Source: Kitagawia praeruptora
Taxonomy: Eukaryota; Streptophyta; Magnoliopsida; Apiales; Apiaceae
DNA length: 64,000 nucleotides
Assembly: GCA_037693485.1 (NCBI GenBank)
Contig: CM075346.1
Coordinates: forward strand, 94,284,501-94,348,500
Direction: 5' to 3'
Part shown: positions 46,459-56,991 of the stretch, in pieces
Layout of the letters: every line of letters starts with the position of its first letter
How positions within the stretch are numbered: the first letter of the stretch is position 1
The notes under the pieces: generated by a model
The model's database searches: none
Seen by the model: only the letters and a program-made list of their open reading frames with translations
Told to the model about the DNA's origin: nothing
Program-made: the position numbers and the translations under genes

Positions 46459-48740
46459 TGTAAGAACCCAGATTTTTGGTAGAATTAAAACTTTTATTAT
46501 GTAATAATGTGGGAATGAATAGTGGTTATGACTGCGATGTAACGAAGATCTATTAAATGAATGGAACGGATTTGAATTCAATTATTTATATGTCATGCAG
46601 AATACTTTTGGTTGACGGCATAGATAGAATGATCTATCTCCTAAGAACATAAGTATATTACTTCAAATAAGATTATTCTTGTGTCATCCAAATCAATATC
46701 TATTATAAGTCCAGCGGTTCCATAAAAAGGTTAAGAAGCACTCGAGAGTGAACCAGGTTCATTTTCCTAATTATAGGAATTAAATAAAAATAAGTGATGA
46801 ATAGTGATTTTGGTGAAATTTGGAATATTATTATAATAATGTTATACCCGGTATTCGGAACAGATTTCTGAGTTCGTATTAGTGATCCAGGAAGAAAATA
46901 AGTGTATGTAAAAGCTGTCGGATTCAGAAAAAGAGCACTTTTATTTTCTCCGAGATTCCCTGGACACTGCAAGACTTAAGGATTTATAAAAGGGAATTAA
47001 GGAATTTAAATTCGAGAAGTATTAAGAAAGATGAGGAATAGTATTATAAATATTAAGAAGGTTTTCGGTAAAACCCTAACTAGAAACGAATGAGTTATTC
47101 CTACGAACGATCAATCGAATCGAGCAATAACCGGACAAAAGAGCAAGCAGAGAGCAAGATGCATGCATGTGCAAGAAAGGAAAATATCTAGGGACCAAAC
47201 TAGTTAGCAAGTAACTAGAACCATTGGAGATCAATTAGTACTTAGCAAGCTAACTACTTGGTTAAGCCTTAAACCATCCAATCTTCAACACTTGTCCTCC
47301 CATTTTCATCATCTAGTGCATCACACTCCACTAACACCACTTGAAGGAGATATTATCCAAGTAAACATCACTTTATGCATTATTACAAAAATCAACCAAG
47401 CAAGAACTCATCTTCTCTCCAAAAACAAAGCATTCGGCAATACACATAATTCCAAATTCAAAATCCAACTTCCAACCATTTGTTGATCTTGAAACTTTTA
47501 TGGTGAGACTTACATTTCATATAAATGATCTCCTCAAAATCCTAGCTTCAATCTCTTCTTTTTCCATTTTCAAAAAAAATGATTTAAGAGGAGGGTGAAT
47601 AGTGTTTTCATGAACTAATCTTGTTTTTTCTTGTTTTTCATGGTTGATTTAGCAAGCTTAAGCACTTCTAAGGATCATACCAAGCATAGTGAGGCTAGAT
47701 CATACTCCAAGGAAGGTATAACAACTTGAAACCCTAGACTTTACCTTGAGATTTTGCATGCTCTTGATGGGTTTTAGTATAAGATGTGATATTAGCATGA
47801 TTATAAGCATGATTGTGATTTAGATTTGATAAATGTTAAAAATAGTTTAGATGAACGGAAAGGCATTGCTTGGCCTCAGTTCATGGTGGTATATCATGTA
47901 TATGTTGTTTGGGATGGATACCTTGATTATTGGAAGGTTTGGAATTTAGATATATTCGATTTATAGCCGTCATAATGCCGAAATTTCGTTAACCTTAAGA
48001 ACACGAATTTGACAGAAGGTATAACTCACTGATTAGCTTCGACTTTTGCCATGATTAGCTAGATTATGCTATGAGCTTCGTTTTGATATAAAGATCGCAT
48101 GAAACGGACTTACGGTTTAGGAGTTATGATTAAATTCGTAAAAGTGGTTCGGAACCGTAATCAAAAGTTCGTAACCGAAATTGGATCCCTTTAATATTGC
48201 GAAATCAGTGGCGAATCTTGATAATTAAATAATAGAGATAAAAAGGAAGGTGTGGGAGAAGACCGCATGTCAAACGGATCGTTTTCCGATTTTATAAAAA
48301 TGTTCGAATCATGGTTAAGTACGAAAGTACCCCTAAGAGGTATACTTGGTTATAACCTCGGTAAACCACCTAGAAAACGATCGATAAATATCGAGGTCTA
48401 ATATTTCAACTTTAAAACTTATACAATTTAAATACTTACCATATGTAAGTGTAATGTCATGCTTTAGTAACGAACAAGTATCGGGTAATAAAAGCAATAG
48501 TAAGAGTGAATTAGAGGGGTATAACGAAACGACTTGAAAACGTGTTTCGATTTAAGTTAAGTTTATACGTAACCTTTTGAAAGGTGTTAAGTGATTAATC
48601 CCGAATGCCTTGGCTAATTATAGATCATCAGGCTGACCCGGGACTCGCTACTACTACCCCTACTCGTACTCGATTTCCAGGCAAGTTTTCGAACCTTTCT
48701 TTTTAAAGGCTGTTGTTGTGAATATATATATATGTATGTG
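46459..48740. repeat. Solo LTR, left segment
   Basis: No ORF of significance. This is the left half of the solo LTR up to the TTTTC duplication of the Sirevirus. It contains leader-like, moderately GC-richer DNA with no recognisable host gene. Confidence 0.7.
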
Positions 48741-48745
48741 TTTTC

Positions 48746-49353
48746 TGTTAGATATAATTGATGTGATTTAATGTCAGTGTTTAAGTGTTTCAGGTAAAGA
48801 GAGTTTAACTTGTTATTGAAAGCAGTTGTAACAGAGTTTGAGTATACGCTGATTGCTGGAAGCGCAAACGCTGACAGAAGAAAGCGTAAACACTGATAGC
48901 TGAATACATGGAAGCGCAAACACTGTTAGCGTTGAGAGAACAGAGTTTGCTAAAGTCTATCTACTGGAAGCGTCTACAAGTCAACAGAGTTTGAATATTA
49001 ATTTAATATTAATATGGAAGCGATATCTTTGAAGATTGGATAGCTGTCAAAGAGATCGAGTTGACTTAGAAGACGTGTAGCAATCGTAATTGATATCAAT
49101 TGTATAGCTTAATTTTAGGAGAATCAATTTACGATTGTACGTAGCTGTATATCTTATAAATACAGTTAGGTTAACCCTAGAAGGGTATCCATCGTGAACG
49201 AATATCATTCTTGTAACCTAAGCAGCTCTCTGTGATACTTTACATCACTGAGAGAGGAATTATTAATTCCAAACAGTTTTAAAGAGTTAAAACGTGTGTT
49301 CTTGTTACTTATTTATACAGTTCTTGATTATTTATTGTGTAATCGACTTAACA
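48746..49353 (+). repeat. 5' LTR of the young Sirevirus
   Basis: TGTTAGATAT to CGACTTAACA, with TATAAATA at 49155-49162 as the likely promoter. It contains several CAGAGTTT/AAACACTG octamers. Confidence 0.97.
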
Positions 49354-49354
49354 A

Positions 49355-49367
49355 GTGGTATCAGAGC
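49355..49367 (+). other. Primer-binding site (initiator tRNA-Met)
   Basis: TGGTATCAGAGCC, complementary to the 3' end of plant initiator methionine tRNA, lies one base after the 5' LTR. It is typical of copia elements and primes minus-strand synthesis. Confidence 0.93.
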
Positions 49368-49416
49368 CAAATCTGTTACTTTATTACAGTCAAAGATCCA
49401 AACACGATAGTAATCA

Positions 49417-51654
49417 ATGGCAGAGATACCTCCACCATCTGAGAAAGCCCCTACTACTGTTAGTAGGTATGAAACAATTAGGGTTCCTATCCTGAGGCCA
49501 TTAGAGTATGCAATTTGGAAGGTGAAGATGACCATGTTTCTGGAGGCTACAGATCCAGAATATCTGGACAGAATTTATGAAGGTCCTCACAAACCTACAA
49601 AGTTATCTGCTGCTGCTGCTGGTGAGGAACCAAAAGTCATACCAAAAGAGAAGAAAGATCTATCTGCTGAGGATCTTTCATCTATTGCAAAGGATGCGAA
49701 GGTAAGGCATTTACTTCACAGTGCATTAGACAATGTTATGTCTAATAAAGTGATAAACTGCACAACTGCAAAGGAGATATGTGATGCACTTGAGGTTAGA
49801 TGTCAGGGAACTCCTGCAATTAAGAAGAACAGAAGGAACATACTCACACAGGAGTATGAGCATTTTGAGGCAAAATCTGATGAAACCATGACAGAAACAT
49901 TTGACAGATTCTGTAAACTGCTCAATGATTTGTCATTGGTGAATAAAGAGTATGATTTGGAAGATTCAAATCTCAAATTTCTTCTCTCTCTACCTGAAAA
50001 GTGGGATGTGAAAACGACCACTATTAGAGATAATTATGAACTTGGTGAAACAGAGATTGATGAAATTTATGGTCTGCTCAAAACCCATGAATTGGAATTG
50101 GAGCAGAGAAACAAAAGATCTAGTAGAAAGTCAAAGTCTGTTGCTCTCAAGGTTGAGGAGAAACCATCAAAGAAGGAGGCATCAAGGAGAAAGGAAAAAG
50201 GGAAAGCCTTAGTCATCCATTCAGAGAATGAGTCATCAAACACTGATGTTGACTCAAACACAGATGATTCATCTGATTCTGAAGATGATGAAGAAATGAT
50301 GCAAATGGCTGCATTGATGGTAAAGACCTTCAAGAAGATGGGATACAAGAACTTCAAGAAGGGAAAGAGATTCTCCAAGGACTACTCAAAGTTTGATAAG
50401 AAGAATTTCAAGAAATCTGAGGGAAAGGACTTCAAATCTGGAAAGAAAGATAAGTCTGAAATTCAATGCTACAAGTGTAAGGAGATGGGTCACTATGCTC
50501 CTGAGTGCAAGAAGGGTAAAACTGAAAAGGCACTCTACACCAAAGGCAGAGATTGGGCAGACACTTCAGATTCAGATGAGGAAGTCAACTATGCTCTCAT
50601 GGCTACTACTCAGACTGAAAATGATGATCTCAAGGTACCTCCAACAACCTATGCTTATAACACTGATAATATAACTGAATTAAGAATTTATCTTAAAGCA
50701 TTGCATATCAGTTATAGGGATCAGACCTTAGAAAATGAGAGGATAAAGTCTGAGTGTTCTCAACTCAAAGAAATAAATAAAATTGTTGAGGAACAGCTAG
50801 AGAACATGAATAAAATTCAAAAAGAGAGAGATGATGCAGTGTTTATTGAACATGAGTTGCTAGGTAAGTATAAGCAACTAGAATCAGAATTGGAGGATAG
50901 TAAACACATCATTAAAACTTGGACACACTCTGGTAAAGACACTCAAGAAGTGTTTCAGTCAGATACAGTAGGTCTAGGTTACTCTGTAGGAGATGAACTT
51001 AGATTTGAAAATAAGGTAAAAGTAAGACCATATTGTTCATCTGAGGGTAATGTCATGGGAACAGGTGGACCTAAGACTGAAGCACAGAAAAAGGCTGTTA
51101 AAGAGTCATATGCTAAAACTTTTGTTAAAGAGGCTAACATTGGCTTAATGACAGATAAACAACTCAAGCATAAGCTTAAGGAGATAAAATCTGTCAACAA
51201 ACAGAGTATGCCTAAGAAAAACAGAAATGGAAAGGTAGGCATAACCTCAGGAATTAAGCCAATGCTTGCTTCATTAGCTCCCAGGAAAACATGCTTTAAT
51301 TGTGGTAGCACTAATCATCTTGCTAGTTTCTGCAGTAAGAATAAGAACATTAATTCTTTGCCTTCTAAAACTGCAGTAAAGAGTGATTATGTGAGAACAA
51401 GACCACAAACTTTGTGTAAACACTGTGGAAGTACATGGCATTCTATTTACACTTGCAGAGATTATCATGCTATTTACTATAATTACTATGAACCCAAGCC
51501 AAATTTGAAATGGGTTAAAGTAAACTCTGCAAATGTAAACTCTGAAAAAGTTAGCTTAAACTCTGTTAATGTGAATTCCGCTGCAAAAGCTAACAGAATT
51601 AAGAAAGCCAAAGGATCCAAGCAAGTCTGGATCCTTAAAACTAATAATCAGTGA
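49417..51654 (+). CDS. Sirevirus gag
   Basis: 745 aa, open throughout. The N-terminal region carries the copia gag (UBN2-type) fold, with a WKVKMTMFLEATDP motif and an EICDALEVRCQGT segment. A Lys/Ser-rich acidic-basic hinge (about 230-330) precedes CCHC zinc knuckle 1 (CYKCKEMGHYAPEC, near 50467). A coiled-coil-like Glu/Lys region follows at about 430-510. Two further CCHC knuckles lie near the end (CFNCGSTNHLASFC, CKHCGSTWHSIYTC). Gag this long with late extra knuckles is a Sirevirus trait. It forms virus-like particles and packages RNA. It ends at TGA 51652-51654, 10 nt before the open pol frame. Confidence 0.95.
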   Translation: MAEIPPPSEKAPTTVSRYETIRVPILRPLEYAIWKVKMTMFLEATDPEYLDRIYEGPHKPTKLSAAAAGEEPKVIPKEKKDLSAEDLSSIAKDAKVRHLLHSALDNVMSNKVINCTTAKEICDALEVRCQGTPAIKKNRRNILTQEYEHFEAKSDETMTETFDRFCKLLNDLSLVNKEYDLEDSNLKFLLSLPEKWDVKTTTIRDNYELGETEIDEIYGLLKTHELELEQRNKRSSRKSKSVALKVEEKPSKKEASRRKEKGKALVIHSENESSNTDVDSNTDDSSDSEDDEEMMQMAALMVKTFKKMGYKNFKKGKRFSKDYSKFDKKNFKKSEGKDFKSGKKDKSEIQCYKCKEMGHYAPECKKGKTEKALYTKGRDWADTSDSDEEVNYALMATTQTENDDLKVPPTTYAYNTDNITELRIYLKALHISYRDQTLENERIKSECSQLKEINKIVEEQLENMNKIQKERDDAVFIEHELLGKYKQLESELEDSKHIIKTWTHSGKDTQEVFQSDTVGLGYSVGDELRFENKVKVRPYCSSEGNVMGTGGPKTEAQKKAVKESYAKTFVKEANIGLMTDKQLKHKLKEIKSVNKQSMPKKNRNGKVGITSGIKPMLASLAPRKTCFNCGSTNHLASFCSKNKNINSLPSKTAVKSDYVRTRPQTLCKHCGSTWHSIYTCRDYHAIYYNYYEPKPNLKWVKVNSANVNSEKVSLNSVNVNSAAKANRIKKAKGSKQVWILKTNNQ

Positions 51655-51664
51655 TTGTTTGTGA

Positions 51665-54600
51665 TTGCAGGGCACCAGGGTCAGTACCCTAGTCGTGGAC
51701 AGTGGATGTTCAGGACACATGACAGGAAATAAAGCCCTGCTATCAGAGTATGAGGAGAAAGCTGGCCCAGAAGTTTCCTATGGAGATGGCAACATAGGAC
51801 ATACACTGGGATATGGCAACATTAATCTTGGAAATGTCATCATCACAAATGTAGCTCTGGTTCCAGGACTCAAGCATGATTTGCTATCTGTGAGTCAAAT
51901 CTGTGACAGAGGATATCATGTATATTTTCAGCCTGAATATTGCCAAGTGATCAGTAAATCTACAGGGAAAGTTGCTCTAGTTGGAAACAGACACAACAAC
52001 ATCTATGAAATAAAGTTGTCAACAAACACTGATGGCAAAGCAGTATGTCTGTCAACAAGAATGTCCAGTGAAGAGAGTTGGAAGTGGCACAAGAAACTCT
52101 CTCATTTGAATCTGAACAACATCAATGAGCTCATAAAGAATGATCTTGCAAGAGGACTACCAAAGTCATTGTTGAATGTAGAAGGCCTGTGTGATTCTTG
52201 TCAAAAGGCCAAACAGAGAAAAACCTCTTTCAAGAGCAAATCTGAGTCTTCAATTGTTGATCCTTATCATCTTCTACATGTTGATCTTTTTGGACCAGTA
52301 AATGTCATGTCACTTGGAAAGAAGAAATATGCATTGGTCATTGTTGATGAATATACCAGATTCACATGGGTATATTTTCTTGCAAAGAAGGATGAAACAG
52401 CTTTAACACTGACAGATCATATAATCCAATTGGATAAAGGGTCAGAGCATCAAGTGAAGATAATCAGAAGTGACAATGGAACTGAGTTCAGGAATTCATC
52501 TATGGAAGAATTTTGCAAGAGTAAAGGGATCAAACAAGAGTTTTCTGCACCTGGCACTCCACAACAAAATGGTGTAGTGGAGAGGAAGAACAGAACTTTG
52601 ATAGAAGCTGCCAGAACCATGCTAGATGAAGCAAAATTGCCAACATATTTCTGGGCAGAGGCAGTTCAAACTGCTTGTTTTACTCAAAATGCAACTCTGA
52701 TCAACAAGCATGGTAAAACACCATATGAAATGGTGAAGAAGAAGAAGCCAAATCTAAAATATTTTCATATTTTTGGATGCAAGTGCTTTGTGTTGAAGAC
52801 TCATCCTGAACAGTTGACCAAATTTGACCTAAAGGCAGATGAAGGAATTTTTGTTGGCTATCCACTGTCAACAAAGGCATTCAGAGTTTTTAATCTGAGA
52901 ACCAGAGTGATCATGGAGTCTATTCATGTGTCATTTGATGACAAGAAAATAACTGGACTTGAAGATGTTACTGAGCATGATCAACTGCACTTTGAGAATG
53001 AAGATTTATTAAACTCGGATGATACAGATCTGACAAACACTGTTGAGGTCAATTCTGAACCTCTACTGGTAAACACTGAAGAAATTTTTCAATCAGAAAC
53101 AAGGGAAGAACCAGTTGAGGGGGAGCATGAAGAATCACATCAAAGTGAAAATTCAAACACTGATAGTGACTCAATTGATAACTCTGAATCAAACACTGTT
53201 GATTCAAATTCTGATCATTCAAATACTGAGCAGTCACATTCAGGGGGAGCATCTGAAAATGAAGAAAGGCACCAAGAAAATCAGGATAGCATGGATCAAG
53301 GGGGAGGATCACATGATGACAGAAGCAATCTGCCTTCTGCAAGAAAATGGACAAAGTCACATACACCTGATTTGATTATTGGTGATCCAGATGCAAGAGT
53401 AAAGACAAGAAGTGCAACAACAAATGAATGTCTGTTTCATGCATTCTTGTCGCAAACTGAGCCAAAGAAAGTAGAAGAAGCTCTGAAAGATGCTGACTGG
53501 ATAACAGCAATGCAAGAAGAGCTAAATGAATTTGAGAGAAATGAGGTGTGGACTCTTGTACCAAGGCCAAAGAACAGATCTATTGTTGGTACTAAATGGG
53601 TTTTCAGAAATAAAACTGACAGTGAAGGTGTGATCACAAGAAACAAAGCAAGACTGGTAGCTAAAGGCTATTCACAGCAGGAAGGAATAGATTATGATGA
53701 AACATTTGCTCCAGTTGCCAGGTTGGAGGCAATAAGGATGTTTCTTGCCTATGCTTCTCACAAGAAATTCAAGGTTTTTCAAATGGATGTGAAAAGTGCT
53801 TTTCTGAATGGAAAACTTGAAGAAGAAGTGTTTGTGGAACAACCACCAGGGTTTGTAGATCCAAAATATCCAGATCATGTCTACAGGTTAGACAAGGCAC
53901 TCTATGGACTTAAACAGGCACCTAGGGCATGGTATGAAACACTTGCTAAATTTCTGCTAGAAAGTGGGTTTCACAGAGGTACTATTGACAAAACTCTGTT
54001 TTACTTTCAATCTGGTAATGACCTGCTCTTAGTACAGATTTATGTAGATGATATCATTTTTGGATCTACTAATGATAAACTCTGTAAGAAATTTGCCAAG
54101 CTCATGCAGTCTAGATATCAAATGAGTATGATGGGAGAGTTAAGCTATTTTCTAGGCTTACAGGTGAAGCAAACAGATGATGGAATTTTCATTAATCAAG
54201 CAAAATATACCAGAAATCTACTTAAGAAATTTGGCATGCTTGACTGTTCATCTGCAACAACTCCCATGGCAACTGCAACAAAACTGGACAAAGATACAGG
54301 TTCATCAGTGGATATGACAAGCTACAGAGGGATGATTGGTTCTCTACTTTATTTAACAGCTAGTAGACCTGATATCATGTATGCCACCTGTCTGTGTGCA
54401 AGATTTCAGGCAGATCCAAGGGAACCACATTTAACAGCTGTGAAGAGGATTTTCAAATATCTCAAGGGCACTGTAACCTTAGGGCTGTGGTACCCAAGAG
54501 AATCAGATTTTAAGCTACTTGGTTACTCTGATGCAGATTTTGCTGGCTGTAAGATTGACAGAAAGAGCACAAGTGGAAGTTGTCAATTTCTTGGTGATAG

Positions 54601-54985
54601 ACTAGTGTCTTGGTACAGCAAGAAACAGAAGTCAATATCTACATCTACAGCTGAAGCAGAGTATATTGCTGCTGGTAGTTGCTGTGCACAGATTCTATGG
54701 ATGAAGAATCAACTGCTGGATTATGGATTAAGGTATACCAAGATACCTATTTTCTGTGATAATCAAAGTGCTATTGCAATGACAGGTAATCCAGTACAAC
54801 ACTCAATGACCAAGCACATCAGCATAAGATATCACTTTATCAGAGAGCATGTAGAGGAAGGCAATATTGAGCTTCACTTTGTGCCTACAGATCAACAACT
54901 TGCAGATGTTTTCACAAAACCTCTAAGTGAAGCAACATTTACAAGACTGGTCAATGAACTAGGGATGGTATCTGGTTTTGACTAA
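51665..54985 (+). CDS. Sirevirus pol: protease, integrase, RT, RNase H
   Basis: About 1,106 codons in the +1 frame relative to gag. No ATG start precedes the protease, so expression by frameshift or another recoding or splice event is needed. In order: protease with VDSGCSGHMTG; GAG-pre-integrase zinc region (WHKKLSHLN ... CDSCQKAKQ); integrase core with DLFGP, RSDNGTEF and the TPQQNGVVERKNRT glutamate; RT with KARLVAKGYSQQEGIDY and catalytic YVDDIIFG; and RNase H with SDADFAGC, STAEAEYIA and DNQSAI. All catalytic motifs look intact. Domain order integrase-before-RT is copia. Confidence 0.96.
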   Translation: MQGTRVSTLVVDSGCSGHMTGNKALLSEYEEKAGPEVSYGDGNIGHTLGYGNINLGNVIITNVALVPGLKHDLLSVSQICDRGYHVYFQPEYCQVISKSTGKVALVGNRHNNIYEIKLSTNTDGKAVCLSTRMSSEESWKWHKKLSHLNLNNINELIKNDLARGLPKSLLNVEGLCDSCQKAKQRKTSFKSKSESSIVDPYHLLHVDLFGPVNVMSLGKKKYALVIVDEYTRFTWVYFLAKKDETALTLTDHIIQLDKGSEHQVKIIRSDNGTEFRNSSMEEFCKSKGIKQEFSAPGTPQQNGVVERKNRTLIEAARTMLDEAKLPTYFWAEAVQTACFTQNATLINKHGKTPYEMVKKKKPNLKYFHIFGCKCFVLKTHPEQLTKFDLKADEGIFVGYPLSTKAFRVFNLRTRVIMESIHVSFDDKKITGLEDVTEHDQLHFENEDLLNSDDTDLTNTVEVNSEPLLVNTEEIFQSETREEPVEGEHEESHQSENSNTDSDSIDNSESNTVDSNSDHSNTEQSHSGGASENEERHQENQDSMDQGGGSHDDRSNLPSARKWTKSHTPDLIIGDPDARVKTRSATTNECLFHAFLSQTEPKKVEEALKDADWITAMQEELNEFERNEVWTLVPRPKNRSIVGTKWVFRNKTDSEGVITRNKARLVAKGYSQQEGIDYDETFAPVARLEAIRMFLAYASHKKFKVFQMDVKSAFLNGKLEEEVFVEQPPGFVDPKYPDHVYRLDKALYGLKQAPRAWYETLAKFLLESGFHRGTIDKTLFYFQSGNDLLLVQIYVDDIIFGSTNDKLCKKFAKLMQSRYQMSMMGELSYFLGLQVKQTDDGIFINQAKYTRNLLKKFGMLDCSSATTPMATATKLDKDTGSSVDMTSYRGMIGSLLYLTASRPDIMYATCLCARFQADPREPHLTAVKRIFKYLKGTVTLGLWYPRESDFKLLGYSDADFAGCKIDRKSTSGSCQFLGDRLVSWYSKKQKSISTSTAEAEYIAAGSCCAQILWMKNQLLDYGLRYTKIPIFCDNQSAIAMTGNPVQHSMTKHISIRYHFIREHVEEGNIELHFVPTDQQLADVFTKPLSEATFTRLVNELGMVSGFD

Positions 54986-56991
54986 ACATGTTGGTTAGAC
55001 TCAAACTCTTTCAAATAAAATGTGTTGCTCATATCTCTGTAAATTGTTAAAGTGCTATGTGAACCTTATTAGTTAAACTCTGTTAGCATGATTGTTGGTC
55101 ATACACTGTTAATACGTTTGTTAAACTCTGTGAATTCTGAATTGTTTTTTTGTCCGAATGAAAATACCAATGAAGAAAAATGTATAGAGCATGATTTTCA
55201 GTGAAAAATCAAGATTCTGTTTGAGTCACTGTAATCTAATCAGAAATTGCACAGTAAGTTAACACAGCATGATACTGTTTCATATTTAGAGCATCTCTTA
55301 GTTTATTTGATCCTAAACTCTGAATCTATGAATACTGTATGCATTGCCTCTCATGAATAATACTGATATTGATGAACTCTAAACTCTGATTAGTGACACT
55401 CTGTTTTCAAGTGATACTTGATTATTGATGATTCTGTGTTTGCACTTGTGAAAATTTTAAAACTGGAGATATGTCATTGTTTAGTTTGGTGAGAAACAGT
55501 TCATGTCTGAACCCTGTGAGATTTTGAGCCGAATCAGTGATTGATACATTTTATATCAATCAGAGTTTATTGTTGTGTGGTATTCATCAGTGAGTATGTT
55601 GCTCTAGAACTTGCATTAAACCATTTTGGAACTACATGATATATGTGTGCATGAAGATGATAAAGGCAATTAGGATTAACCAATTTTTGACCATTTCTTC
55701 AAACACTGTTCAAAATATTTTTGAACACTGCTCATAAACTCTGTTCATAAACATGACCCGTAGTAAACCCTTTTGAGCCTAATTAACTGCTCATTTTCTT
55801 GAATACTGAAGTATTAAGAGCAGTTATATTCTTTTGTTAAATCTGATTCAAGCAGGTGAGTATCTCTCATACTATATCTTACTCAGTATATATATATATA
55901 TATGTCAATAAAAAAAAAAAATGTATATATACTGATCATCTTGTACAAAAATGTACTAACCATTTGACTGAACATTTTGATAAAATAAATTGTTCAGTTC
56001 GAAATTCTCATTCGAAAAACATCTCTTCTCATCTGTTTGATTTCACTCAGTTACTACCCTGTATAAAGTCCTTTTGATTTGTGCATATATGAAATCGAAG
56101 TGGTGTAGATTTGGTGGACATTCAAGCTTATGGTAGTATCTGCTTTTACTGATTGAATCTGAGAGTAAACACTTCACCTAAACACTTGTGTGATGTGAGA
56201 GTTTGTAAGACAATCCTTGACATGTAACTCACTGAATGATGCTTTGATGTTTATCTCCTGATCTTTTTGTCTTTAATGACTGTGTGCTTGCGTGGATAAT
56301 CATGATCATAAACTGGAACAGGGATATTCAGATTTCTGTAATTAAGGAACTACAGAGTTTAGCATTCATCATATACTCTGTGTTTAATATGAGAGTTTGT
56401 GCATTCAGTGTTTATTGTTTTTGATTTATGGATTTTATGAAATATTAGATGCTATAAAAATTGATTTGGTAAACTCTGCTACTCACACATGAAAATCACG
56501 ACTGTGCGTTTTTGAAAGGGTTTTTGTGATAAAGATTGAAAATTTGATAAATACTGATTGATTGTGCTATGTACTCTAAGGTATATTTTCATTAAGATAA
56601 TTTGAAAATTTTGGAGTAAATGGAGTAGTTGACAACTGTTAATTAGTGTCATTAGTGGTAACGTGTCTTGATAAACGGAACGACAGCGGTAATAATGGCT
56701 TTTACTGCGCCTGTATTAAGTGAATCGTTGCATGTGTGACACCTGTCCCACTCACTCATCATTATGTCTCCCTTTTACACTTTTCAAGGGAACAGTTGCG
56801 TGTTTTCAAGTAAAATCGTTTGAGTTTAGTTTTTAACTACAACTCAAATTACTTTTTGCCACAATCATTTTTATCCACACGTATTCACTTTACCAAAACA
56901 GAGAACCTCTTTGTTTTTCACTTTGGCATTTTCACAAACACCTTCCTTGCAAAACATTTTCACAGTTGATTCTTGTTTATTTCTTGATTCA
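54986..56991 (+). other. Spacer between pol and the envelope-like ORF
   Basis: No ORF of note. Rich in AAACTCTG and AAACACTG octamers and in TA/A microsatellites (about 55886-55921). It may hold the splice acceptor and leader of a subgenomic RNA for the downstream ORF, but I cannot pick a site. Confidence 0.5.

Noticed and set aside
46703..48919. Small frames in the solo LTR left half
   Set aside because: No domain, no homologous frame in a recognised element, and they lie in LTR DNA.
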